A stretch of 64,000 nucleotides of DNA. Source: Collinsella sp. MSK.8.10 (GTDB lineage: Bacteria; Actinomycetota; Coriobacteriia; Coriobacteriales; Coriobacteriaceae). Made by a program: the position numbers and the translations under genes. The stretch spans positions 186,001 through 250,000 of the forward strand of contig NZ_JAHPYF010000001.1 in NCBI RefSeq assembly GCF_019041915.1, written 5' to 3'. The notes beneath the pieces were generated by a model that saw only the letters and a program-made list of their open reading frames with translations, did not search any database and was not told where the DNA came from. Below, piece by piece: positions 33,421 to 43,049 of this stretch. How positions within the stretch are numbered: position 1 is the first letter of the stretch; each line of letters starts with the position of its first letter.

Positions 33421-34999
33421 CGGGCGGCTTGGACGTGATGTCGTAGCACACGCGGTTGGCGCCGGGGACCTCGGCAACGATACGGCCGGAGATGCGGGCC
33501 AGTACGTCGTAGGGCAGCTTGGCCCAGTCGGCGGTCATGGCATCACTGGACTCGACGGCACGCAGGATGATCGGGCGCTGGTAGGTGCGCTCGTCGCCCA
33601 TAACGCCGACGGACTTGATGTCGGGCAGGACCGCGAAATACTGCCAGCAGCTGTGCTCGGAGTTGCGCTCGCCGGTCTGCTCAAACAGGCGCTGGTTGTA
33701 GGCGTCGAGCTCCTCGCGCACGATAGCGTCGGCGTTCTTGAGGATCTCGAGCTTCTCCTTGTCGACCGCACCGATGATGCGGATGGCCAGACCCGGTCCC
33801 GGGAAGGGCTGGCGGAACACAATATGACCCGGCAGGCCCAGCGCTAGGCCAAGCGCGCGGACCTCGTCCTTAAAGAAGTGATCGAGCGGCTCGATGAGGT
33901 CGAAGTGCACGCCCTCGGGGAACGGGATCAGGTTGTGGTGGCTCTTGATGGTGGCCGTCTTGCCGCCCGTCTTGCGAGCGCCGGACTCGATGATGTCGGG
34001 ATAGATGGTGCCCTGAGCCAGGTACTTGACCGGCTTGCCATCGGTCTCGAGCTGCTGAGCAACCGCGAAGAACTCTTTCCAGAACTGCGTGCCGATGATG
34101 CGGCGCTTCTCCTCGGGCTCGGTCACGCCGGCCAGAAGCTCGGCATAACGGTCCTCGGCGTGGACGTGGATAAAGTCGACGTCAAACTGTTTGGTGAAGA
34201 CCTCCTCCACCTGCTCGGGCTCGCCCTTGCGCAGCAGACCGTGGTTGATGAACACGCAGGTCATCTGCTTGCCCACGGCGCGGGCGCCCAGCGCAGCCAC
34301 GACGGAGGAGTCGACGCCACCGGACAGGGCCAGAATCACGCGGTCGTCGCCGACCTTCTCGCGAAACTCGGCCGTCATGGTCTCGACCAGGTTGTCCATG
34401 CTCCAGTTGGGCTCCAGGCCGCAGATCTCAAACAGGAAGTTGCTCAGCAGCTGCTGACCGTACTCGGAGTGCTTGACCTCGGGGTGGAACTGCGTGGTGA
34501 AGATTTTGCGCTCGACGCACTCCATGGCGGCAACCGGGCACACGTCGGTGCTGGCGGTAATGGTAAAGCCCTCGGGCACCTCGGACACGGCGTCGCGGTG
34601 GCTCATCCACACGGTCTGCTCCATAGGCGTGGAGTTAAAGAGCTTGGCGCCAGCCGTGCGCGTGATGGTGGCGCGGCCGTACTCGCCCACCTCGGAGTGG
34701 CCGACCTTGCCGCCGAGCGTCACGGCCGTGATCTGATGGCCGTAGCAAAAGCCCAGGACGGGAAGGCCAAGGTCAAAGATGGCGGGATCGATGGACGGAG
34801 CGTCCTCGGCGTACACGGAGGCCGGGCCGCCGGAAAGGATGAGCGCAGAGGCGTTCATCTCGCGAATCTCATCGGCCGAGATGTCGCAGGGAACGATCTC
34901 GGAATACACGTTGAGGTCGCGGACGCGACGGGCAATGAGCTGACCGTACTGCGCACCAAAGTCGAGTACGAGGACCTTTGCGGAAGCCTTTTGATCCAT
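33401..34999 (-). CDS. guaA: GMP synthase (glutamine-hydrolysing)
   Basis: This 532-residue protein converts XMP to GMP with glutamine. The N-terminal class I amidotransferase has PVLGFCYGHQI with its nucleophile Cys, and the partner His/Glu in FHPEVKHSEYG. The ATP-pyrophosphatase P-loop is LSGGVDSSVVAALGARAVG and the C-terminal dimerisation domain ends SKPPATIEWE. ATG 34999 was chosen at the start of homology (VLVLDFGAQYGQLIARRVRD). The 3' end is the integration site of the islands to its left. Confidence 0.97.
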   Translation of the reverse strand: MDQKASAKVLVLDFGAQYGQLIARRVRDLNVYSEIVPCDISADEIREMNASALILSGGPASVYAEDAPSIDPAIFDLGLPVLGFCYGHQITAVTLGGKVGHSEVGEYGRATITRTAGAKLFNSTPMEQTVWMSHRDAVSEVPEGFTITASTDVCPVAAMECVERKIFTTQFHPEVKHSEYGQQLLSNFLFEICGLEPNWSMDNLVETMTAEFREKVGDDRVILALSGGVDSSVVAALGARAVGKQMTCVFINHGLLRKGEPEQVEEVFTKQFDVDFIHVHAEDRYAELLAGVTEPEEKRRIIGTQFWKEFFAVAQQLETDGKPVKYLAQGTIYPDIIESGARKTGGKTATIKSHHNLIPFPEGVHFDLIEPLDHFFKDEVRALGLALGLPGHIVFRQPFPGPGLAIRIIGAVDKEKLEILKNADAIVREELDAYNQRLFEQTGERNSEHSCWQYFAVLPDIKSVGVMGDERTYQRPIILRAVESSDAMTADWAKLPYDVLARISGRIVAEVPGANRVCYDITSKPPATIEWE

Positions 35000-35267
35000 G
35001 GTTTCCCCCTCTTGTTGGCGGGGAGCCGGTGCCCACCCGCGTGAATGAACGAAAATAACTTCCATAGTGTACACGTTATATGGGGTTTCTCGTCCCTCGC
35101 AGCCATCAGCGCACGGCAAACGCACGACCAGGGCCCCTATTTGACGGCAATTGAAGTATTACCAAACGTTACAGATGATGTAATACGTTTGAACATTCGA
35201 CGCCCTGTGCCACAATACTGCCGAACGACTCCGCCTCTGGGGCGGCAAATACGATAGGAATACCAGC

Positions 35268-36281
35268 ATGAAGCGCATCCTTCTCATCGCCACGGGCGGC
35301 ACCATCGCATCGACCGAGGACGGCAACGGCCTCTCCCCCGCCCTGACCGGTGAGGAGCTCGCCCAGAGCGTCCCCGAGATCTCGGGCCTCTGCGAGCTCG
35401 ACGTCGTGCAGCCCATGAACATCGACAGCACCAATATGCGTCCGAGCGACTGGATGCGTATCCGCGACGTCATCGTCGAGGGTTATGCCGACCACGACGG
35501 CTTCGTGATTCTGCACGGCACCGACACCATGAGCTACACCGCGGCAGCGCTTTCCTATCTGATTCAGGACAGCCCCAAGCCCATCGTACTCACCGGCTCG
35601 CAAAAGCCCATGGGCAATCCCTTTACCGACGCCAAGCTCAACCTGTACCAGAGCCTGCTCTATGCGCTCGACGAGCATTCGCACGACGTCTCGATTGTCT
35701 TTGGCGGCGTAGCCATTGCCGGCACGCGCGCCCGCAAGCAGCGCACCATGAGCTTTAACGCGTTCATTAGCGTCAACTATCCGCCCATCGCCTATATCCG
35801 CAATGACCGCATCGTACGCAACGGGCTTCACGGCACGCATCAAGGCGAAAACCCGGTGCGTTTCTACGACAGCATCGACCCGCGCGTATTTGTACTCAAG
35901 CTTACGCCTGGCGTAAACCCGGGCATCCTGGACGCCCTTGCCGATAGCTACGACGCCGTGATTCTGGAGACCTTTGGCATTGGCGGTATCCCCGAGTTTG
36001 GTGAGTCCGGCGAGTCGTTCCAGGAGGCAATTTTCCGCTGGGTCGATTCGGGCCGCACCGTCGTTATGACCACACAGGTCCCCGAAGAGGGCCTTGACCT
36101 GGGTGTTTATGAGGTCGGCCGTGCCTACGCCGATCATCCGGGCATTTTGCGCGGCGACGACATGACCACCGAGACGCTCGTGGCCAAAACCATGTGGGCG
36201 CTCGGCCAATCACGTGATGCGGCCGAGATTCAGCGCCTGTTCTACAGTCAAGTCAACCACGACCGCATCCCGATGGCGTAA
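35268..36281 (+). CDS. L-asparaginase, type I/II family
   Basis: This 337-residue cytoplasmic enzyme hydrolyses asparagine to aspartate and ammonia. It has the nucleophile box LLIATGGTIAS with its Thr, the second catalytic box FVILHGTDTMSYTA, and TGSQKPMG. No signal peptide is seen. It is divergent from guaA; the 268-base spacer holds promoters for both. Confidence 0.92.
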   Translation: MKRILLIATGGTIASTEDGNGLSPALTGEELAQSVPEISGLCELDVVQPMNIDSTNMRPSDWMRIRDVIVEGYADHDGFVILHGTDTMSYTAAALSYLIQDSPKPIVLTGSQKPMGNPFTDAKLNLYQSLLYALDEHSHDVSIVFGGVAIAGTRARKQRTMSFNAFISVNYPPIAYIRNDRIVRNGLHGTHQGENPVRFYDSIDPRVFVLKLTPGVNPGILDALADSYDAVILETFGIGGIPEFGESGESFQEAIFRWVDSGRTVVMTTQVPEEGLDLGVYEVGRAYADHPGILRGDDMTTETLVAKTMWALGQSRDAAEIQRLFYSQVNHDRIPMA

Positions 36282-36303
36282 TTCAGTTGTCGACGGGTAT
36301 CCC

Positions 36304-36522
36304 CTATTCGATATCCTCGAGAAGCTCTGACACCGTCATGCCGAGTGCGGGCGCGATCTTAAATAGAACCTTGAGCGTGAAATTTGCCGTCCCATCTTCG
36401 ATTCGGTCGAGGTAGGGTCGGCTGATTCCTGTCGCCACACAAAAATCAACCTTGGAGATACCAAGGTCCTTGCGCGTCTGCTCGACTCGCTTGCCAAGAA
36501 TCTGTTTCGCACGTTCGTCCAT
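36304..36522 (-). CDS. XRE-family helix-turn-helix regulator
   Basis: This 72-residue single HTH reads GKRVEQTRKDLGISKVDFCV then GISRPYLDRIEDGTANFTL. It is convergent with the asparaginase gene and divergent from the next gene, with a perfect palindrome between the divergent starts. Confidence 0.8.
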   Translation of the reverse strand: MDERAKQILGKRVEQTRKDLGISKVDFCVATGISRPYLDRIEDGTANFTLKVLFKIAPALGMTVSELLEDIE

Positions 36523-36550
36523 GCAGCCGAGTTTGAAATGGAGCTGAACA

Positions 36551-36576
36551 AAAACGTAAACTATAGTTTACGTTTT
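36551..36576. promoter_or_regulatory. Perfect 26-bp operator palindrome
   Basis: AAAACGTAAACTA and TAGTTTACGTTTT form an uninterrupted palindrome between the XRE gene and the divergent gene at 36599. It is the probable XRE operator controlling both. Confidence 0.75.
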
Positions 36577-36598
36577 GCCGAATACACAGGAGTTTTCT

Positions 36599-36988
36599 AT
36601 GTCGGGTTCTTCGGTCCGCATGCACCGAACTACGCTTCGCACAAACAGCGCACCGCCCAAGCTCGTCGTCGTTGAAGCTGAATGCCTTTCGCCCGATGAG
36701 CGCACAGCATTTGCATTGCTATCAAGTCGCGTCGCCGCCGTTCTGGTCCCTTGCCCGGCGCAAGGTGAACTTGCCATCCAATGCCAAGCGCACAGCTGCT
36801 CGCTCAATCAGGCTGCCGTAATCGCAACCAGCCAACGCGGTCTGCCCCTTCTCCTGGAAGCCGGTACCGCACTCGCCCTTCGCGGCGCCGGATACGAAAA
36901 CGAGGCCGCCGCCGACATGGTCTTTAAACCACGATCGAGCGGCGGCCTCGCAGCAGCCATCGAATATGCTTGCAGGCTCGTTGCCTAA
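36599..36988 (+). CDS. Hypothetical protein under XRE control
   Basis: This 129-residue protein starts at ATG 36599 with AGGAG upstream. There is no membrane helix or known motif. Central PCPAQGELAIQCQAHSC is Cys-rich, and the C-terminus has LPLLLEAGTALALRGAGYE. The arrangement with the divergent XRE gene and palindrome suggests a repressor-controlled pair. Confidence 0.6.
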   Translation: MSGSSVRMHRTTLRTNSAPPKLVVVEAECLSPDERTAFALLSSRVAAVLVPCPAQGELAIQCQAHSCSLNQAAVIATSQRGLPLLLEAGTALALRGAGYENEAAADMVFKPRSSGGLAAAIEYACRLVA

Positions 36989-36997
36989 AAGGACAAG

Positions 36998-37381
36998 CTA
37001 GAAACCAAAGCCAAAGCCCGTTCCGGTAATCGCCGAGTACATAAAGTAAACGTTGATCACGTTGAGGAACACACCCGTGATGCAACCGTTGCGCAGGTAG
37101 CGTTCGCACACGATGCGCGCCATGGCGGCGGAGTCATCATTGTTTTTAGCTTGACGTCCCGCCGTAAAGTATGTCGCCACGCTCAGCAGCAGGTTGAGCA
37201 CCGGCAGCGCCAGCAACTCGTAGCTCTTGCCCCAGCGCGTCACCTCGCCGGCGGCGTTAAACTTCGTTGCCACCTCGGGACCAATGTTGGGGATAACGCA
37301 CGCTGCGACCACCAGCGGAATCACCGCAAGTACGAGCAGCGCAATACCCATGTAGCCAGCTTTTTTGCCGTATTTAAACAT
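36998..37381 (-). CDS. DUF1648-like membrane protein
   Basis: This 127-residue protein has three to four hydrophobic helices. Between the first two is the DUF1648 signature IGPEVATKFNAAGEVTRWG followed by SYELLALPVLN. Such proteins resemble the N-half of SdpI-type immunity proteins. It ends in a Gly/Phe tail and lies 12 bases downstream of ychF on the same strand. Confidence 0.7.
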   Translation of the reverse strand: MFKYGKKAGYMGIALLVLAVIPLVVAACVIPNIGPEVATKFNAAGEVTRWGKSYELLALPVLNLLLSVATYFTAGRQAKNNDDSAAMARIVCERYLRNGCITGVFLNVINVYFMYSAITGTGFGFGF

Positions 37382-37392
37382 ATGCGTCGCCC

Positions 37393-38469
37393 TTACACGT
37401 TAAAGCGGAAGTGCACGACGTCGCCATCGGCCATGACATAGTCCTTGCCCTCAATACGCAGTTTGCCGGCGGCCTTGGCGCCCTGCTCACCGCCGAGCTC
37501 GATGTAGTCATCATAGCCAATAACCTCGGCCTTAATAAAGCCGCGCTCAAAATCGGTGTGGATGACGCCGGCGGCCTGCGGGGCGGTCGCGCCCTGACGA
37601 ACCGTCCAGGCCTTGACCTCCATCTCGCCGGCCGTAAAGAACGACTGCAGACCGAGCAGCTTATAGGCCGCCTGCGCGAGCACGTCCAGACCGGGCTGCT
37701 CCAGGCCCAAGCTCTCCAGGTAGTCGGCGGCGTCCTCGGGATCGAGCTCGGAAAGCTCGGCCTCAATCTTGGCGCAGATGGGCAACGGCTTGACGCCATC
37801 GATGGGCGCCAGGTCCTCGTTGAGCATATCCTCGTCCACGTTGGCCACGTACAGAATGGGCTTCATAGTGAGCAGGAACAGGCCCTTGGCGGCGGCACGC
37901 TCCTCGTCGGTCATCTCCATGGACGCGGCTCGCTTGCCCTCGTTGAGCCAAGCGAGCAGGCGCTTGGCCACCTCGAACTTGGGCATGAGCTCTTTGTCGC
38001 GCTTGGCCTCCTTCTCGAGCTTGGGCAGCTGCTTCTCGAGCGTGCCCATGTCGGCCAGGATGAGCTCGGTCATGATGGTGTCGGCATCGCCGGCGGGATC
38101 GACAAACTCGCCCGTGCGGCCCACCTCACGCATGACGTTGGGGTCCTTAAAGTAGCGCACGACCTCGCAGATGGCGTCGGTCTCGCGGATGTTTGCCAAG
38201 AACTGGTTGCCCAGGCCCTCGCCTTCGTTGGCACCCTTCACCAGGCCAGCGATGTCGACGAACTCGACCGTCGCCGGCACAATGCGGCCGGGGTTAACGA
38301 TGTCGGCGAGCTTTTGCAGGCGCCTATCGGGCACATCGACGATACCCACGTTGGGGTCGATCGTGGCAAACGGGTAGTTGGCGGCAAGGCCGGTCTTTTT
38401 GGTAAGCGCGGTGAACAGCGTCGACTTGCCCACGTTGGGCAGGCCCACGATACCGATGGAAAGGGACAC
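37393..38469 (-). CDS. ychF: Redox/translation-associated GTPase YchF
   Basis: This 358-residue Obg-family ATPase has G1 [17 protein letters not shown]3 [17 protein letters not shown] and a helical arm around 130-200. The non-canonical NVDE replaces NKxD, giving ATP preference, and the C-terminal TGS-type domain has [20 protein letters not shown]. It binds ribosomes and acts in stress response. Confidence 0.96.
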   Translation of the reverse strand: MSLSIGIVGLPNVGKSTLFTALTKKTGLAANYPFATIDPNVGIVDVPDRRLQKLADIVNPGRIVPATVEFVDIAGLVKGANEGEGLGNQFLANIRETDAICEVVRYFKDPNVMREVGRTGEFVDPAGDADTIMTELILADMGTLEKQLPKLEKEAKRDKELMPKFEVAKRLLAWLNEGKRAASMEMTDEERAAAKGLFLLTMKPILYVANVDEDMLNEDLAPIDGVKPLPICAKIEAELSELDPEDAADYLESLGLEQPGLDVLAQAAYKLLGLQSFFTAGEMEVKAWTVRQGATAPQAAGVIHTDFERGFIKAEVIGYDDYIELGGEQGAKAAGKLRIEGKDYVMADGDVVHFRFNV

Positions 38470-38582
38470 GACAGCTCCTTTTGGTACAGTACTTCAAACA
38501 GTATAAGTATAGCGCCGCCGCAGCATCCGGGCGAATCCGGACACCACGGCGGCGCAAATGAAGCAGAGATAGAGCTCGCTGA

Positions 38583-39836
38583 CTAGTCCGCGAGCTTCTC
38601 CACCTGATCGAGCATCTTGTCAAGCTTGGCCTTTGCCTCGGCCTTGGCCTTCTGGGCCTCTTCGTGGGCCTTGGCCTTCTGAGCGGCCTTTTCCTCGGCC
38701 TCGGGGTCGACAACGACCAGATTGGACGCATCGTGCTCGACCAGCTTGAGCGCATGCTCGGGGCACACCTTGACGCAGGCTCCGCAACCTAGGCAATACG
38801 TGGACTCCAATGCAAAGCGACCGCTTCCCACCAAATCGCAGGCAAACGTGGGGCACACGTTGACGCACTCGCCGCACGACGTGCACTTGTCAAAATCGCA
38901 TTCCGGTGTGCTCACCTGCATATTCTGGGCAAGCTCGGGGTGGTTCTGCAGCGTCGAGAGCACCAGCTGCCGCCCGTGCGTGAGCGAACGGCGACGCTTG
39001 GTCGTCGTGGTGCCGCACATGGTGTTGAGCGTGCGCTCGAGCTGCGTGATCTGGTGACGGTGAGCCTTCAACTTCTGCGTCACCGAGGCCAGCGCCGCCG
39101 TCGCCGGATTGAGCTTGGTCACCGTTAGGCCCGTGGTGCGGGCAATCTTTTCCATGTACTCCTTGCGCTCGTACTCGCGGCGCTTATGGCACTTGAGGCT
39201 CTTGGGGTCGACCTCTAGGCCCATACCCGTGCCAGACCACTCTTCGGCCTTCGCAATCGCCTCGCCAAGAATGTCCTCACCGCCGGTGTTGCGGCATTTA
39301 TCGCACACGCCCAACGGCAGGTACACACTCACGTTGGGATAGTCGGCCAGTACCGAGAACCAGGTCTCCACCGTAATATCGCCCACGCAGGCAACGACGA
39401 CTTCGTTTTCGCGCGGCATGCGCTTAAGGGCACGCGTGCAGGTAACGTAGGCGGTCTCGTGGCTCGTAGCCGCCGAGACAATGTCGTCGTAGACGTTTTT
39501 GGGTGCAAGGCGCGGAGAGATGATCGCCTCCGTCGGGCAAGTAGCGGCGCACAGGCCGCACTTGCGACAGGAGTCGAGGATCTCGATGGAGTCTTCCTCG
39601 ACCTCGATAGCGTTGACCGGGCACACGTCCATGCACGCGGTGCAGCCGCTCTTTTCGTTTTTGCAGGTCAAGCACGGAATGGTGTTGCCGCGCGGGCGCT
39701 CCTTGTAGTCGGCAGGATTCCACTGCGGCGCCGATGGATCGAGTGCATCGGTCACGCCGCCAAGCGGGTTTTTAAGAAAGTCGAAACCCTTGCTGATCTC
39801 GATAATGTCATCAAACAGATCGTGTTCCTGCGCCAT
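38583..39836 (-). CDS. Polyferredoxin with four 4Fe-4S motifs
   Basis: This 417-residue protein has two cluster motifs near the N-terminus (CLTCKNEKSGCTACMDVCP and CRKCGLCAATCP) and two near the C-terminus (CTSCGECVNVCP and CLGCGACVKVCP). Between is a MvhD/CoB-type-looking segment ending GVCDKCRNTGGEDILGEAI. A Lys/Ala-rich coiled coil closes it. ATG 39836 has GGGAGGGG upstream. It is probably a soluble electron carrier; the partner is not evident. Confidence 0.75.
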   Translation of the reverse strand: MAQEHDLFDDIIEISKGFDFLKNPLGGVTDALDPSAPQWNPADYKERPRGNTIPCLTCKNEKSGCTACMDVCPVNAIEVEEDSIEILDSCRKCGLCAATCPTEAIISPRLAPKNVYDDIVSAATSHETAYVTCTRALKRMPRENEVVVACVGDITVETWFSVLADYPNVSVYLPLGVCDKCRNTGGEDILGEAIAKAEEWSGTGMGLEVDPKSLKCHKRREYERKEYMEKIARTTGLTVTKLNPATAALASVTQKLKAHRHQITQLERTLNTMCGTTTTKRRRSLTHGRQLVLSTLQNHPELAQNMQVSTPECDFDKCTSCGECVNVCPTFACDLVGSGRFALESTYCLGCGACVKVCPEHALKLVEHDASNLVVVDPEAEEKAAQKAKAHEEAQKAKAEAKAKLDKMLDQVEKLAD

Positions 39837-39987
39837 GCGCGGCCCCTCCCTGAGCAGTGCAAACAAGCAAGAGATAATGATACGCTATCGGCCCACGCCT
39901 CGGGCAAATTACACGCGGAGCATCTTTGCGGCAAATAGCCCATGGCCTATCGCCGCCTCGATTGCACAAGGTCAATCAAGTGCCAAG

Positions 39988-40494
39988 CTATGCCTCGCAC
40001 ATGAGCTGCACGAGTTTTTGTTTGGTCACCTTGGCCTGCTCGTTGGCCATATTGCGCTCGTTTCTAAAGACCGCATTTGCAACACCCTGCAGATCGGCAT
40101 CGGAAATCTCGCTGCACGGACCATCCATTGAGGCCGCCGTGGGGCATACACACAACGGCAGCTCAGCATAAAACGCTACTGCCTTTGCGATATCGAGCAT
40201 CTTGCCGCCGCCAATGCCCACCACCATGTCGCAATACTCGGCCCGGGCTTCCTTGGCCATTTCGACAACGGCATCTTCCGTACACGGACCGTTGTAAATC
40301 TTAAAGAACGGCTCGCTTAGATCTTCATCCAGAAATCCATCGACGATCTGCCTGCACAGCCGATCCTCGGTGCCCTGGTCAAACAAGACATAGGCAGCGC
40401 AGCCCAACCATGACAAATACCTGCCCTGACGCGAAAGTTCGCCCGGCCCCTGAACATACCGGCCAGGACCGCCGTAAACCATAGGAAGCGCCAT
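39988..40494 (-). pseudogene. Glycerol dehydrogenase with large internal deletion
   Basis: In 168 residues the N-terminal 125 match the GldA start (VYGGPGRYVQGPGEL, VVGIGGGKMLDIAKAVAFY, CPTAASMDGPCS). The frame then jumps to a C-terminal-like tail (DLQGVANAVFRNE). About 200 residues, including the metal-binding histidines, are missing, so it cannot be an active dehydrogenase. An intact paralogue lies upstream at 40641. Confidence 0.75.
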
Positions 40495-40524
40495 ACGAGA
40501 ATCCGCCCTTCATCAAACAACGAT

Positions 40525-40588
40525 TGGTGCAAAGTAACCTGACCCCCCTGCACCAACTTCTGCATTGGAGACAGGTTACTTTGCACCA
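40525..40588. repeat. REP-like inverted repeat
   Basis: TGGTGCAAAGTAACCTG and its exact complement are 17-bp arms separated by 30 bases. It lies between the two dehydrogenase copies. The GACCCC/GGAGACAGG edges resemble those of the hairpin at 47897. Confidence 0.65.
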
Positions 40589-40595
40589 TAGCAAA

Positions 40596-40628
40596 AAGGG
40601 GCAAAGCCATCTGCTTGCTTTGCCCCTT
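40596..40628 (-). terminator. gldA terminator
   Basis: AAGGGGCAAAG and CTTTGCCCCTT arms are followed on the minus strand by TTTTTGC, 13 bases past the gldA stop. Confidence 0.75.
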
Positions 40629-40640
40629 CCTTAGCTTGAT

Positions 40641-41741
40641 TTACTCATCCATGAGATAGTAGTGGCCCAGCGCGTCGGCACCCAGAATGGCGTTTGCGAC
40701 CATCTCGGGCGTCACCTCAAACGGCATGTTGCACATAGTGTCCTCGGGCGCGCACGCGGCCTCGGCAACAATCATAGCCTTCTCACGCGTAACCTCGGCA
40801 ACGCCAAGTTCCTTCATCGTGACCGGCAGGCCCAGCTCAATGCAGAAGCCCAAGACTTCCTCGAGCTTCTCGGTCGGAGCGTCCTCGAGTACCAGCTGGA
40901 CGATGGTGCCGAAGGCGACCTTCTCGCCGTGATACATGCCATGGCACTCGGGCAGCATCGTCAAACCGTTGTGGATGGCATGAGCAGCAGCAAGGCCTGA
41001 GCTCTCAAAGCCAATGCCGGAAAGCAGCGTGTTGGCCTCAATGATGTGCTCAACGGCAGGCGTGAGCGCACCCTTCTCCAACGCAACCTTGGCCTTAACG
41101 CCATCGGCCACGAGCGTCTCATAGCAGAGCTTGGCGAGCGCCAGGCCAGCCATACCGCCCTTGCCGCCAGCGCAGGTGCCGCCGTCGGCATCATGCGTCG
41201 CCTGGGCCTCAAAGTAGGTTGCGAGCGCATCGCCCATACCGGAAACCGTCAGGCGCACCGGGCTCGCCGCGATAACCGTCGTATCCATCAGGACGATATT
41301 GGGGTTTGCCTTAAGGAAGAGATATTTATCGAACTGGCCGTCGTCGGTGTAAAGCACCGAAAGTGCCGAGCACGGTGCATCGGTCGAGGCGATGGTGGGG
41401 CAAATGATAACCGGGGACTCCAGGTAATAGGCGACGGCTTTCGCGGTGTCGAGGATCTTGCCGCCACCGACGCCGACGATGATGTCGCAACCGTTGTCGC
41501 GGGCGAGCGCAACCAGGCGATCGACCTCGCCCTTGGAGCACTCGCCGTTAAAGTCCTCAAACAGCAGCTCGGCCTTAGCCTCGGCAAAGCCGCCTTCGAT
41601 CTTGGCACCGACGCGCTTCTTGCCCGAAGGCGTCACGATAACGAGAGCCTTGGCGCCGAGCGGCTCGACATAGGAGCCGAGCTTGGCGAGCTCGTCCGGA
41701 CCCTGGATGTACTTGCTGGGGCTATTGAAAATTGCAGCCAT
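40641..41741 (-). CDS. gldA: Glycerol dehydrogenase
   Basis: This 366-residue NAD-dependent, metal-dependent enzyme oxidises glycerol to dihydroxyacetone. It shows GVGGGKILDTAKAVAYY (NAD loop), PTIASTDAPCSALSVLY (with the metal-ligand Asp), and the metal histidines in AAHAIHNG and ECHGMYHGEKVAFG. The full family length is present. It has its own terminator and is separated from the downstream deleted copy. Confidence 0.93.
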   Translation of the reverse strand: MAAIFNSPSKYIQGPDELAKLGSYVEPLGAKALVIVTPSGKKRVGAKIEGGFAEAKAELLFEDFNGECSKGEVDRLVALARDNGCDIIVGVGGGKILDTAKAVAYYLESPVIICPTIASTDAPCSALSVLYTDDGQFDKYLFLKANPNIVLMDTTVIAASPVRLTVSGMGDALATYFEAQATHDADGGTCAGGKGGMAGLALAKLCYETLVADGVKAKVALEKGALTPAVEHIIEANTLLSGIGFESSGLAAAHAIHNGLTMLPECHGMYHGEKVAFGTIVQLVLEDAPTEKLEEVLGFCIELGLPVTMKELGVAEVTREKAMIVAEAACAPEDTMCNMPFEVTPEMVANAILGADALGHYYLMDE

Positions 41742-41773
41742 TTTTATCCCATTCTCTAATAATTAAAAAGAAA

Positions 41774-41803
41774 GGGGCTCCGTACAGATACGTGCGGAGC
41801 CCC
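41774..41803 (-). terminator. Terminator of the alcohol dehydrogenase gene
   Basis: GGGGCTCCGTAC and GTGCGGAGCCCC arms are followed on the minus strand by TTTCTTTTT. Confidence 0.8.
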
Positions 41804-41825
41804 TCGTTACGATAACAAGAGTCGA

Positions 41826-43049
41826 TTAGAAATCGATGTCGGTGTCGTAGTAGCAGGCCTTGAGGATCTTCTCGAAGTCGGCAGCCTTGGTCTCACGCGG
41901 GTTCTCGGGCGTGCAGGCGTCCTGCTCGGCGTTCGCGGCGATCTCGGGCAGCTTGGCGAGGAACTCCTCCTCGGAAACCATCTGCGGGTTCTCGGCGTCG
42001 ACCTTCACGCCACCATTCGCGTAATCCTTGATGGACTGCGGAATGTTGAGCTGGTCGTTGAGGTCGCGGATCTTCTGGACGAGCGCAGCGATGAGCTCCT
42101 CGTTGGTCTCGCCGGGAAGGTGCAGGATCTCCTTGGCCACGTAAGCGTAACGCTCGGCAGCACGGGGATCCTTGGAGTTCCACTGGATGACCTTGCCCAG
42201 GTACATGGCGTTAGCGGCACCGTGGATGATGTGGCCGTTCTCGAAGGCAGCACCGGTCTTGTGAGCCATGGAGTGAACGATGCCGAGCAGGCCCGAGGAG
42301 AAGGCGATACCGGCGATGCACTGAGCCTCGTGCATGTGCTGACGGGCCTCATGGTCGCCAGCATAGGACTTGGGCAGCCACTCGACGATCTCGCGGATGC
42401 CGTGCAGGGCGTTGGCGTCGGTGAACATAGAGGCGCAGGTGGAAACGTAGGCCTCCATGCAGTGGGTCAGAGCATCCATGCCGGTGTGAGCGCACAGCTT
42501 GGCGGGCATGGTGTAGGTGAGCTCGGGGTCGACGATGGCGACATCAGGGGTGATGTTGAAGTCGGCCAGCGGGTACTTGATGCCCTTGGCGTAGTCGGTA
42601 ATGACGGAGAACGCGGTGACCTCGGTAGCGGTGCCGGAGGTAGAGGAGATGGCGCAGAAATGAGCCTTCTGACGCAGCTCAGGGAAGCTGAACGGCTGGA
42701 TGATGTTATCGAAGGACTCCTCGGGATACTCGTAGAAGACCCACATGGCCTTAGCGGCATCGATGGGCGAGCCGCCGCCGATGGCGATAATCCAGTCGGG
42801 CTCGAACTCGCGCATGGCCTCGGCGCCCTTCATGACCGTCTCGATGGACGGGTCGGACTCGACGCCCTCGAACAGCTTGACCTCGAAGCCGCCCTCTTTG
42901 AGGTCGGCCTCAACGTCCTGCAGGAACCCGCCGCGGCGCATAGAGCTGCCGCCAGAAACGATGATGGCCTTCTTGCCCTTGAGGTTCTTCACCTCGTGGC
43001 GAGCGCCCTCACCAAAGTACAGATCGCGAGGATTGGTAAAACGTCCCAT
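41826..43049 (-). CDS. Iron-containing alcohol dehydrogenase
   Basis: This 407-residue group III alcohol dehydrogenase has the NAD loop AIGGGSPIDAAKAMW, SSTSGTATEVTAFSVI, and the iron-binding pattern HTGMDALTHCMEAY with GIVHSMAHKTGAAFENGHIIHG. ATG 43049 has AGGAGG before it. The substrate may be butanal, ethanal or 1,3-propanediol-type aldehydes; sequence alone does not say. Confidence 0.9.
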   Translation of the reverse strand: MGRFTNPRDLYFGEGARHEVKNLKGKKAIIVSGGSSMRRGGFLQDVEADLKEGGFEVKLFEGVESDPSIETVMKGAEAMREFEPDWIIAIGGGSPIDAAKAMWVFYEYPEESFDNIIQPFSFPELRQKAHFCAISSTSGTATEVTAFSVITDYAKGIKYPLADFNITPDVAIVDPELTYTMPAKLCAHTGMDALTHCMEAYVSTCASMFTDANALHGIREIVEWLPKSYAGDHEARQHMHEAQCIAGIAFSSGLLGIVHSMAHKTGAAFENGHIIHGAANAMYLGKVIQWNSKDPRAAERYAYVAKEILHLPGETNEELIAALVQKIRDLNDQLNIPQSIKDYANGGVKVDAENPQMVSEEEFLAKLPEIAANAEQDACTPENPRETKAADFEKILKACYYDTDIDF

